This document shows positions 27,276 through 34,737 of a DNA stretch of 64,000 nucleotides, in pieces (positions within the stretch are counted from its first letter, which is position 1; each line of letters begins with the position of its first letter). The notes below the pieces were generated by a model that worked only from the letters and a program-made list of their open reading frames with translations, was not told the origin of the DNA and ran no database searches. Origin of the DNA: Bacteroidales bacterium UBA1374 (GTDB lineage: Bacteria; Bacteroidota; Bacteroidia; Bacteroidales; UBA932); contig DBRG01000009.1 of NCBI GenBank assembly GCA_002305545.1, positions 14,841 through 78,840 on the forward strand. The letters run 5' to 3'. Position numbers and translations under genes: made by a program.

Positions 27276-27449
27276 TTAATTTTCTATAGTTCACCATAAT
27301 GAATTGGATTGGTTCGTTTCATGTAATGAGTACCATGCGGCTTTCTGTTGATGAGTTGCAAAAAGCCTCCGGCCCATCCACATGGAAACAGTAATGCATG
27401 CAAGCAGTATTCCGGACATTCCGGACGGTAGTGCTAAAAAACAGTCCGG

Positions 27450-27590
27450 TGGTCCTCAATGTGGTAAGGGTGAGTAAAAAGGTCATCCTCTATTTTAAGC
27501 CGAGGCTTTTACCCTTTCCTGCAGGCGGTTGCCTGAGTGCGAAGAACGGAGTGCTTATTCTTTAAACCGAGGCACTCCGTTCTTCGCATT
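27450..27590. repeat. Hairpins with CCGAGGC loop (element family, copies 1-2)
   Basis: Two inverted repeats lie here in the 1.2-kb gap between the WYL gene and the small gene at 28474. The clearer one pairs GCGAAGAACGGAGTGC (27539-27554) perfectly with 27572-27587, with a loop containing CTTTAAACCGAGG. The weaker one (about 27466-27515) has a loop with TTTTAAGCCGAGGC. The same loop signature recurs at 28134-28208, 28231-28275 and 32440-32510 on different stems, defining a dispersed hairpin family. Confidence 0.6.
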
Positions 27591-27648
27591 CAAGCGATCT
27601 TTCAGTTATGCGTGTTGCTGCCCCAACAATCACCTGGTGGTCTTTAAG

Positions 27649-27706
27649 GCGGTGCGCCAAAGGCTTTTGGCGCATATTAAAGCGCTGCTTCGCAGCACCA
27701 ATCATT
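27649..27706 (+). repeat. Two-hairpin module, copy 1
   Basis: The module reads GCGGTGCGCCAAAGGCTTTT then GGCGC, a spacer, and GCTGCTTCGCAGCACC followed by AATCATT. The first half forms a GCGCCAAA/TTTGGCGC hairpin and the second a GGTGCTGC/GCAGC hairpin. Copies also occur at 32571-32627 (same orientation) and 50014-50070 (inverted). Homology between copies 1 and 2 extends leftwards through TATGCG..TTGCTGC and rightwards to TTTGGGAGgtag-type sequence, over roughly 170 nt. Confidence 0.75.
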
Positions 27707-27723
27707 GTTCCCGGCTGCTTTTT

Positions 27724-28071
27724 GGGAGGTAGTAAGTGATGATTTTGTTGAAAAAACCTTTAACCCGCTATTATTGTGTACGTTATGGGCGTGAACGCCA
27801 TTTAAACAACTTACCACCTCCCGGGATTTCAGCGATTTTTTGGGGAGGTGGTAAGTAACAAACATGTTACAAAAACGCATAACGACCTGTTTACTTGCAC
27901 ATTATAGGCGCGGTCGCGTTTTTCATCACTTACCACCTCCCCTTGTTTTTGCGGTTTTTCTGTGATTTTGGTGGGAGGTGGTAAGTGGCGGTTTTGTTAT
28001 AAAATCTTGTAACATGCTGTTATTATTGGCTTTATTGGCGCGAACGCTATTATTGCTACTTACCACCTCCC
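27724..28071. repeat. Array 1: three tandem units with inverted termini GGGAGGTGGTAAGT
   Basis: Three units of about 99-101 nt lie at 27724-27822, 27842-27942 and 27973-28071. Each begins GGGAGGTGGTAAGT (first unit GGGAGGTAGTAAGT) and ends with the complement ACTTACCACCTCCC. The interiors are related but diverged; each has a GTT(G/A)(A/C/T)-AAAA stretch near the left and a GCG-rich GCGNGAACGC or GCGGTCGCG motif near the right. Spacers are 19 and 30 nt. The units could fold into long stems with 70-nt heads. They do not encode a repeated peptide. Confidence 0.85.
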
Positions 28072-28133
28072 AGTCAACACCTGTGGGTCTGCTGGCGTGC
28101 GGATACTGCTGGCAAGCACTGCTCCTGGCAGGC

Positions 28134-28208
28134 GGTCGCTGATACCATTTGGAACGGAGAGCCTCGGCGTACCAAAAAAGCTCTCCGTTCCAAATGGTAT
28201 CAGCGACC
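28134..28208. repeat. 29-bp perfect-stem hairpin
   Basis: The arms 28134-28162 and 28180-28208 are perfectly complementary over 29 nt (left arm starts GGTCGCTGATACCATTTGG). The 17-nt loop reads CTCGGCGTACCAAAAAA, which with the stem end contains GCCTCGGC, the complement of the loop signature of the other hairpins nearby. A further related half-hairpin with GCCTCGGCTTAAAG follows at 28231-28275. A stem this long and exact is rare outside mobile or regulatory repeats. Confidence 0.85.
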
Positions 28209-28473
28209 ACAGCAGGCAGCAAAAGCAAAGGGAAGCCTCGGCTTAAAGAAAAAGCGCTCCGTTCCAGGTGGTGGTGGCGGCCTGAAGTGGCACGGGAAGT
28301 TCCATAGATTAGCAAATTGGATAAATTTTTATTATCTTTAAAAGATTTACATTTTGTGCAGGTTCTGCTCTACGGGTCCTCCCTCACCATCTGTTAATTA
28401 GTTAAGGCCAAAGCCACCGTCGCATTGAGCTAAAGGTCTTTGTATGTAAAGAATTATCATTAAATAGTAATAA

Positions 28474-28686
28474 ATGGCAAAATCAGATTCATTCAACAAA
28501 AGACAAATAGAAAAAAACAAAAGAGCTAAGCGGAAAGAAAAACAACAAAGAAAAGAGGAGCGGAAAAATGCTCCGAAAAGTTCATTTGAAGATATGATCG
28601 CCTACGTAGATAAAAACGGGATGATCACCAGTACGCCTCCTGAACCCGATAATTCAGAAAACAATACGGTTTCAGACGAAACATAA
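28474..28686 (+). CDS. Small basic protein resembling the N-terminal extension of Bacteroidota cold-shock proteins
   Basis: The 70-residue product begins MAKSDSFNKRQIEKNKRAKR and contains SSFEDMIAYVDKNGMITSTPPEPD. This matches, from family knowledge, the N-terminal extension (K/R/E-rich helix, then a (S)LEDM-AYVDENG-TPPDP motif) found before the cold-shock domain in many Bacteroidota CspA-like proteins. Here the frame stops before any cold-shock fold, and no downstream frame restores it before the convergent serine hydrolase gene. It is either a free-standing version of the extension or a truncated gene. The charged composition suggests RNA binding. Confidence 0.65.
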   Translation: MAKSDSFNKRQIEKNKRAKRKEKQQRKEERKNAPKSSFEDMIAYVDKNGMITSTPPEPDNSENNTVSDET

Positions 28687-28699
28687 GTGCCCGCCAAAA

Positions 28700-30202
28700 C
28701 TATAGCTCTAAGCCAGCGGGTAAAAGACTGAAAGGCACGTTTGCAACACGTGAGACAGAGACCTTGAATCCGGTCACCCTGCCTTTCCGGTTTCTTTCAA
28801 ATTGAAAATCTCCATTCCCTTCAGATAAAAAATTATCTCCCGAAAGGTGTTGCAGGGTAAAAATATCTTCTGCCCTGCGGCGTACTTTTAATTGCCCGTC
28901 CTGAACAAAAAGGCGGTAAATGGTCTCTATATCGGGACTGTAATAATCCCCCGCATATTGCGTGAGGTCTGCTTTCTTTATTGTTATCACCTTTTCTTCG
29001 TTCCGAGCCGTAACCGCCTCTTGTTCCCGGGCCGAGACTATCGCAGGTTGCGATGAAACCGCCGGTTCAGTGGCTGGAACTGCCACTTGCTGTGCCGGGA
29101 GTGCTTTCGCTGCCGGGGGGGCTTCCTGACGGAGTGGTTCCTGGCCCAGAAAGATGGCAGCCACCTGGCGCCCGTAGCTGACCGCACCGAATTGAGCGTA
29201 ATTACTCAGAATGACTACAGAAAGCTGTTTTTGGGGATACCAGGCAAGCCATGCCCTGTAGCCGGCAGTGGACCCGCTGTGTGCGATCTCGTCAAAGTCA
29301 TTCACTTTGGCTATGGTAAGGCCTGCCGCATAGCCTGTTCCCTGGCCATCGTTCAGCTTTCTTTCCGTTATTCGGTTTGAGGCATATTCCTGGTTAAAAA
29401 TCAAGTGGTTCCGGAACAGGTTGTTCCAGCGAAGCAGATCGGCCGTTGTGGTAAGCAATCCACCCGGTCCGTGCAGGTCTTCAAACGGCATGTTCATAAG
29501 GTATACTCCGTTCCGGGACGTATATGCGGTGGACCTGCCAGGCACAACGGCCCTGTGGTTATCCCGCCAGCGGGTGCTTTTCATTCCCAGGGGTTCGAAA
29601 AAAGCCCCAGCGGTGAACTGAGCCATGGTTTTCCCCGATACCCGTTCAATGATGAGCGCCAGCAGCATGTAATTCGAGTTGCTGTAAGAATACTGGCTGC
29701 CGGGATAAAAGTTCAGGCCTGATTGTTTGAAGATTATATCCCAGCCCAGTTCCTGGGTATAAACGCGGGTGGTGCGCGGCCATCCTGTCAGGGAATATAG
29801 GGCCCCCCAATCTTTTACTCCGCTGGTATGGCTCAGGAGCATATCAATGGTAATGGGAGCTTCGTACTCCCTGAGCTCGGGGATGTATTTCCGCACATCG
29901 TCATCCAGGGAAAGCCTGCCTTCCTGCGCCAGTAACAATATACCTGCCGCCACAAATTGTTTGGAGACCGAGCCGGCTTCAAATAGCGTGGCAGTGGTGT
30001 TTGGAACCTGGTACTCCAGGTTTGCCAGCCCGAAAGCTTTATTGTAAATCACCCTTCCATCTATGGAAACAGCCACTGCGACCCCGGGCATTTCGTTATG
30101 GAACGAGGCAAAAAGGGCATCAATTCTCGCGGTGGTGTCATTCTCCTGGGCATTAAGTGATAAGCTCATGAATGTGAGCAGGAGCAGCAGCATTTTTTTC
30201 AT
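28700..30202 (-). CDS. Secreted serine hydrolase, class C beta-lactamase-like, with C-terminal lipocalin-like domain
   Basis: The 500-residue protein has a signal peptide (MKKMLLLLLTFMSLSLNA). Catalytic motifs are S-V-S-K in EAGSVSKQFVAA (about residue 79), Y-S-N in YSYSNSNYML (about 172) and H-S-G in IAHSGSTAGYRAW (about 313). A Pro/Ala/Gln linker at about 355-400 leads to a C-terminal beta domain (YAGDYYSPDIETIYRLFVQDGQLKV), the DUF3471-like module common in these enzymes. It should act in the periplasm on D-amino-acid peptides or esters. It faces the small gene at 28474 convergently and ends in TAG. Confidence 0.9.
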   Translation of the reverse strand: MKKMLLLLLTFMSLSLNAQENDTTARIDALFASFHNEMPGVAVAVSIDGRVIYNKAFGLANLEYQVPNTTATLFEAGSVSKQFVAAGILLLAQEGRLSLDDDVRKYIPELREYEAPITIDMLLSHTSGVKDWGALYSLTGWPRTTRVYTQELGWDIIFKQSGLNFYPGSQYSYSNSNYMLLALIIERVSGKTMAQFTAGAFFEPLGMKSTRWRDNHRAVVPGRSTAYTSRNGVYLMNMPFEDLHGPGGLLTTTADLLRWNNLFRNHLIFNQEYASNRITERKLNDGQGTGYAAGLTIAKVNDFDEIAHSGSTAGYRAWLAWYPQKQLSVVILSNYAQFGAVSYGRQVAAIFLGQEPLRQEAPPAAKALPAQQVAVPATEPAVSSQPAIVSAREQEAVTARNEEKVITIKKADLTQYAGDYYSPDIETIYRLFVQDGQLKVRRRAEDIFTLQHLSGDNFLSEGNGDFQFERNRKGRVTGFKVSVSRVANVPFSLLPAGLEL

Positions 30203-30282
30203 GGCAGTGGTCTTAAGTAATAATGGTTTGTGCCTGGATAGTGTGTATCCAAAGGTAATGAAAGTTTCAGAATCAAGGATTT

Positions 30283-30798
30283 TCAGAATCGGTAAAACAC
30301 TCCGGCCCCGAAACTCAGAAAAACAGGAAAATGGATATTGAGTGACCAGCCAGGAGGAGGCGTTTTACGCGTCTCATTTTTAGCCAGCTGGAAAATGGCC
30401 CCAACATCCAGGTCAACGCCTACCCTTTTGGACAGATTGAATTCCCTTCCTATTCGGGCATTCAGGTAGACATAACGATCAATTTTTGACTGGATCTCGT
30501 CACGCATATAATTCACCCCCAGGCGGGCAAACCAGGGACGCAGGTGAGTATAGGCAGACTGGCCTGCAAAATGGTACCGGATATCACCCAGTACAGAGAT
30601 GATGCGTTCATCTTTTACAGGCATGGATCCCACACTCACACCCAGCTCCAGCTGACCTGTGCTGTAACCCAGCCCCGCGTTCAGCAATTCGGGGATCCCA
30701 AACCCTGCGCCGATCCTGAAACTGCCCTGCCCCGACGCAATGGTCTGAGCAAGGCAGCATAAGAATCCTAACAAGAATATGTAACGAAACCTTTTCAT
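30283..30798 (-). CDS. Small outer-membrane beta-barrel-like protein
   Basis: The start at 30798 gives a normal signal peptide (MKRFRYIFLLGFLCCLAQ...ASG); an ATG 42 nt upstream is possible. The mature part of about 145 residues is alternating beta sequence (FRIGAGFGIPELLNAGLGYS, LELGVSVGSMP) and ends in an aromatic residue (GAGVFYRF), as outer-membrane barrels do. I do not recognise a named family. It lies between two serine hydrolase genes on the same strand, with about 80 nt on each side, and may be co-transcribed with them. Confidence 0.75.
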   Translation of the reverse strand: MKRFRYIFLLGFLCCLAQTIASGQGSFRIGAGFGIPELLNAGLGYSTGQLELGVSVGSMPVKDERIISVLGDIRYHFAGQSAYTHLRPWFARLGVNYMRDEIQSKIDRYVYLNARIGREFNLSKRVGVDLDVGAIFQLAKNETRKTPPPGWSLNIHFPVFLSFGAGVFYRF

Positions 30799-30870
30799 CC
30801 GGCAGGTTTGTTGAACAGTCAGCATTAAGACGCTGCCCACTGTACAAAACGCTGCAAGAAGTGGAACCCC

Positions 30871-32286
30871 CTACGGCAATAATCCGTATGCTTTACTTAA
30901 GAACACAGGATAGGTGGGTTCGCGCTGCCACATGTTCAGGTAATAGAGCACGATCAGGTCATTCTCGGGATCTATGATGTATTCTGTCCCCAGCATGCCT
31001 CCCCAGGCATAAGCACTGTTGGACACCTCCGGAACAGGTTTCTTCAATTCATTATAGAGCTCAAAGCCGAGGCCGAAGCGGAATCCCTCCCCGCCGGAGT
31101 TCACCTCGGGAAGGCGGTTAATCGTGGTCATGGCCTCGATGGTCTCGGCTTTCAGGATCCGGCGGCCGTTGAAAGTGCCTTTGTTGAGCATCATCTGGCA
31201 AAACCGTGCATAATCCCCGATGGGACCGTTCAGCCCGATGGCTCCTTCGCAGTAAGTCTGGTCGGAGCAAAACGTTCCCTGTACAAACATGTTCATCATG
31301 GTGGCAGGCTCCAGTTTGCCTTCTGCCGAGTTGTAGGGTTTGACAAAGTTTTCCAGTTTGTCGGGCGTGTAATACCAGTCTGTATTCACCATGCCCAGGG
31401 GATCCAGGATGGTTTCCTTTACATATTCACGCAGGGATTTCCCGGAAATCAGCTCTATCATATAGGCCAGCATGTTTGTGCTCACGTGGTAATTCCACTC
31501 GGTTCCCGGATCGAATCCCAGCGGGTATCTTGCCAGGTCAAGCATAGTCTCTTCCAAAGTCGGGAAGTTGTTTTCTCCCACATAGTAGCTGTGCTGCCCG
31601 CAGGGACCGGATTGAGTTTCGGTGGCCGAGGCTACTGTGTCGGTTGCTGCTGCTGCCGGTGCTGCTGTGTCGGTCACTGCTGCTGCCTCTGCTGCTGCCT
31701 TTGCTGCTGCCTCGGCCTTTTCGGCTGCTGCCTTCTCGGCCTCTATCCGGCGGATCTCAGCCACCAGCCCTGCTCCAAGCCCCGAGCTGTGCGACATCAG
31801 GTGCGCAAAGGTCATGGGTGTTGCAACCGGACGGGTTTCGTAGGTGCCATCGGGATTGACTGCCGTCACCACCTGGTCCGGGATCCCCGGAAAATACTTT
31901 GACACCGGGTCGTCAACCGCCACCAGGCCCTTCTCTACCAGGGTCATGAACGCTGCCGTGGTAATGGCTTTTGTCTGAGAGAACAACATGTAATAATCTG
32001 CTGTTGTGGCAGGGATCTGGTTCTCCACGTCCTTCCATCCAAAAGCTTTATGATAGATCACATTCCCACCTTTCGCCACAAAAGCCGTCACACAATTGAC
32101 TTTACTACTGTCAACAAAAGACTGCAAAAGTGAATCTACGCTTGCTATTTTTACCGAATCAATTCCCAACTGGGTCAGGTCCGGTGTATGGTTAAACTCT
32201 TGCGGCAGTTTGTCCTTTGCAGGGCCGCTACATTGCCAGGCCATCATGGCCGGCAACAGCATCAATAGTGCTATGTTCTTTTTCAT
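30871..32286 (-). CDS. Lipoprotein serine hydrolase with Ala-rich insertion
   Basis: The 471-residue protein has a lipoprotein signal (LLMLLPAMMAWQC). The active-site S-Q-T-K lies in MLFSQTKAITTAAF, and the second motif is probably the Y in WNYHVSTNMLAYM. A long Ala/Glu/Lys-rich stretch (about residues 183-225, built from EKAAAEKAEAAAKAAAE-like sequence, then Thr/Ala) interrupts the domain between the SxxK and YxN motifs. The third motif seems to be W-G-G in AYAWGGMLGTEY, rather than HxG. It is a beta-lactamase-fold hydrolase exposed on the envelope. The insertion looks like slippage-expanded GCN codons and is probably a surface loop. Confidence 0.85.
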   Translation of the reverse strand: MKKNIALLMLLPAMMAWQCSGPAKDKLPQEFNHTPDLTQLGIDSVKIASVDSLLQSFVDSSKVNCVTAFVAKGGNVIYHKAFGWKDVENQIPATTADYYMLFSQTKAITTAAFMTLVEKGLVAVDDPVSKYFPGIPDQVVTAVNPDGTYETRPVATPMTFAHLMSHSSGLGAGLVAEIRRIEAEKAAAEKAEAAAKAAAEAAAVTDTAAPAAAATDTVASATETQSGPCGQHSYYVGENNFPTLEETMLDLARYPLGFDPGTEWNYHVSTNMLAYMIELISGKSLREYVKETILDPLGMVNTDWYYTPDKLENFVKPYNSAEGKLEPATMMNMFVQGTFCSDQTYCEGAIGLNGPIGDYARFCQMMLNKGTFNGRRILKAETIEAMTTINRLPEVNSGGEGFRFGLGFELYNELKKPVPEVSNSAYAWGGMLGTEYIIDPENDLIVLYYLNMWQREPTYPVFLSKAYGLLP

Positions 32287-32570
32287 CGGTGATTAGGTAT
32301 TATGGCTACTAAGGTAATATTTTGCGCTAAAATATTTACACGTTGTGCCGTGAAGGTTTCTTAGCAGATCATGGTCGCTGTAACCACAATGCCAAAAGCT
32401 TTTTTTCCCAAGGCTTCAGCTTCTTGCCAAGCGCGGCCGCTGCCACCATAAGGTCGGGATGCTTTTTCTTTAAGCCGAGGCTTCCCATACCTTGTGGTGG
32501 AAGCGACCTTGCCATCTATGCGGTTTGCTGCATCAACAACCGCCAGTAGAACTAATGGCTGGTCTTCAAG

Positions 32571-32627
32571 GCGGTGCGCCAAAAGCTTTTGGCGCTTATA
32601 ATAGGCTGCTCCGCAGCACCAATCATT
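32571..32627 (+). repeat. Two-hairpin module, copy 2
   Basis: GCGGTGCGCCAAAAGCTTTT then GGCGC forms one perfect hairpin, and GGCTGCTCCGCAGCACC the second, followed by AATCATT as in copy 1. The preceding 100 nt (32470-32570) contain a CTTTAAGCCGAGGC hairpin loop and TATGCGGTTTGCTGC, which also match the sequence before copy 1. The whole 750-nt gap between the genes at 30871 and 33039 is made of such repeats and holds no gene. Confidence 0.75.
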
Positions 32628-32715
32628 TTCACGTTTGCTTTGTGGGAGCTAGACAGTAAACTAAACTCAGAAATCAACAGGTTTGTCAGGTAGATTTGCC
32701 AAGAGCCACAGGTCC

Positions 32716-32896
32716 ATCCACAAAAAAGGGCGTTTTTGTGGATGGATTGCCAAAAATCAAAATTACGTCCACAAAAAAGGGCGTTTTTGTGGATGAGTAG
32801 CGAAAAAACACGTGCCTGTCCACAGAAATGGCTGTTTTTGTGGATGGATTTCTCAAAAACACTATTTCGTGCACAAAAAGGGTTTTTTTTGTGGAC
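32716..32896. repeat. Array 2: four tandem 28-nt hairpins with exact 51-nt period
   Basis: Hairpins occupy 32716-32743, 32767-32794, 32818-32845 and 32869-32896. The type unit pairs ATCCACAAAAA with TTTTTGTGGAT around AAGGGCG; units 3 and 4 have a few changes. The 23-nt linkers are A-rich and differ. Because 51 is a multiple of three, open frames with 17-residue repeats appear on both strands, but paired changes in the stems and lack of a start signal favour a non-coding array. Another hairpin (AAGGAGAGCC with GGCTCTCCTT) follows at about 32958-32991. Confidence 0.85.
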
Positions 32897-33038
32897 GGAA
32901 TGCCGCAAAGGCCAAAAGGAGGCGGAACCTGTTCCTGGTCATTGCCACAAAAAGAAAAGGAGAGCCTCGACTTTCAATAAGGGCTCTCCTTGTCTTTATG
33001 TGGCAGCAACTTTGGGAAGCGACGCTGCCAGGCAGCAA

Positions 33039-34667
33039 CTATTCCCTAACACCCAGCGAGAAGTGCAGGAGCGTTGGTGTTTCTCCTATGTAGGGGCCGC
33101 CCCAGTCGGTCTGGTCTCCGTTAAGGATACGGATCATCTGGAACTCGCCGTTTTCATAGTAACCCTCCATCACTTTCAGGTATTGCCAGTTTTTGCCTTC
33201 GTTCTTGCCTATGGGATTGAATGTGAAACGGCAGGTAGTGCCAACGGCCAGGAATTCGTTTTCATCCAGTTTGATGATCATGGCCTTACCGGTTCGGTTC
33301 TGGGGTTGCTGATCCTGAAGAAGGTCCAGCCTGCGTCCTCTGCCGAACATGATCACGGCTTCCCATTCGCCCAGGTTAATTCGTTGTACCTGTTCGCCTT
33401 CGTCGGGTTCAACAACAGACTGAATGCGGCCTTCAAAGCTCCATTGGGCCAGCTTCCCGGCCATGGGAGCAAGTAATTTGTATTCCTGGGAAAGGGGGTC
33501 GGGACGGTCGCTGGCTGCTGCCGTACCCCGGCGGCCATCTATGCCAAAGGGGGCATAGCCAATACCGCTTTCAATGACTTTGTACAGGTACTTCACATTG
33601 CCCCCGGTCTCGGGAACCATCAGTGCGTTATCGGGGCGGGTATACAACTCTATCACTTTCAATACAGTCTTATCTCCACGCAGATAAATATCCGGAGCCA
33701 CCAGGTCTATGGACGGGGCGGCTGCCTTCCATATGGGAATGACGTTATCTGTAGCACCACCGCTTTCATACTGTGTTGCCGGAGGATTGGTGAGCGGATC
33801 ACGTAACGCTACATTCACGTACAAGGGTAGCGGATTGACTGCCTTCCCTGCAGCAGCCACATACTCAATGTAACTGGCCACATGCCAGGCGTGAAAATAT
33901 TCATCGGCATCCTTGCCGAAGACTTCCTCCCACGTTCCTTTGGCATCGGCAGGAATGTTCAGCTGTTGCAACACCCCGGCCTGAAGTAAAGCCTCGGGGA
34001 CTGGTTGTTCAAAAAGTTCCTGAGCGGCGGGTGAATAATCGCGCACGCTGTACCACGATCCTGGCTCATTCTGGACCTGCACCATAATCACCGTGTGCTG
34101 CGGGTCGGCCTTTTTAAGGTATGCCATGAATTCTGTGAAGGCCTTTGCATCGGCTTCCATGGATGCGGTTGCATGCGGTGAGGGGGAATCCACATAACGG
34201 CCCTCCTGGTTCATGAGGTTGGGGTACTTCTGCGGGTCATTCTTCATCCATTGCGGCATGTAATGGTTGCTCCCGTTTTTCCAGGTGGCAAACCACAGCA
34301 ATACCAGGCGGACATCCCTTTCCCTGGCCTGATCCAGCACCATTTGTATCATGGAATAATCATATTTGCCGGGCTCGGGTTCAAATTGTTCCCAGTAAAT
34401 GGGGATTTCAAGCGTGTTGGCATGCATGGACTCAATAGTGCTCCATACACCGGGAAGCATTTTTGGCCACGTGGAAGAATTGGCAGACTGACCGCCAAAC
34501 ATAAAGAAAGGTTCACCGTCAACCAAAAGGGCATAACGGCCTTCATTTTCAACGAGTCTCGGCATTTCTGCCTCAGAGGCGGAAGGGGCGCAGGAAACGG
34601 CTAAGCTGACAAGGGCAAACAAAGCCAGGGTGTACGCCATGCGTACAGGAGAGGATAGAAATTTCAT
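33039..34667 (-). CDS. GH35-like beta-galactosidase, DUF5597 type, lipoprotein
   Basis: The 542-residue protein has a lipoprotein signal (LFALVSLAVSC). After LLVDGEPFFMFGGQSANSS it shows a TIM barrel with MHANTLEIPIYWEQFEPEPG, which is typical of GH35/GH42-related enzymes. The probable acid/base Glu is in VQVQNEPGSW (about residue 200) and the nucleophile Glu in LMVPETGGNVKYLY (about 354). The C-terminal part fits the DUF5597 domain found in Bacteroidota beta-galactosidase-like proteins. It should cleave terminal beta-galactosides at the cell surface. It lies 70 nt downstream of the GH109-like gene on the same strand and ends in TAG. Confidence 0.85.
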   Translation of the reverse strand: MKFLSSPVRMAYTLALFALVSLAVSCAPSASEAEMPRLVENEGRYALLVDGEPFFMFGGQSANSSTWPKMLPGVWSTIESMHANTLEIPIYWEQFEPEPGKYDYSMIQMVLDQARERDVRLVLLWFATWKNGSNHYMPQWMKNDPQKYPNLMNQEGRYVDSPSPHATASMEADAKAFTEFMAYLKKADPQHTVIMVQVQNEPGSWYSVRDYSPAAQELFEQPVPEALLQAGVLQQLNIPADAKGTWEEVFGKDADEYFHAWHVASYIEYVAAAGKAVNPLPLYVNVALRDPLTNPPATQYESGGATDNVIPIWKAAAPSIDLVAPDIYLRGDKTVLKVIELYTRPDNALMVPETGGNVKYLYKVIESGIGYAPFGIDGRRGTAAASDRPDPLSQEYKLLAPMAGKLAQWSFEGRIQSVVEPDEGEQVQRINLGEWEAVIMFGRGRRLDLLQDQQPQNRTGKAMIIKLDENEFLAVGTTCRFTFNPIGKNEGKNWQYLKVMEGYYENGEFQMIRILNGDQTDWGGPYIGETPTLLHFSLGVRE

Positions 34668-34737
34668 GGAAAAAAAGGTTAAAGGGTAAATGGTGATTTA
34701 TGTTAAATGTGTCAAATGTGTCAAATGTGTCAAATTC

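Noticed and set aside
27724..28071. Array 1 as a CRISPR array
   Set aside because: The units are bounded by inverted, not direct, short repeats. Unit interiors are related to one another and inter-unit gaps vary (19 and 30 nt).
31486..31902. Plus-strand Cys/Gly-rich frame of 138 codons
   Set aside because: It is the antisense of the Ala-rich insertion of the serine hydrolase at 30871.
32552..32908. Minus-strand frame with 17-residue repeats (IHKNALFCG type)
   Set aside because: The repeats are a by-product of the 51-nt hairpin period. The opposite strand gives a similar repeat, and the stems are conserved as DNA palindromes.
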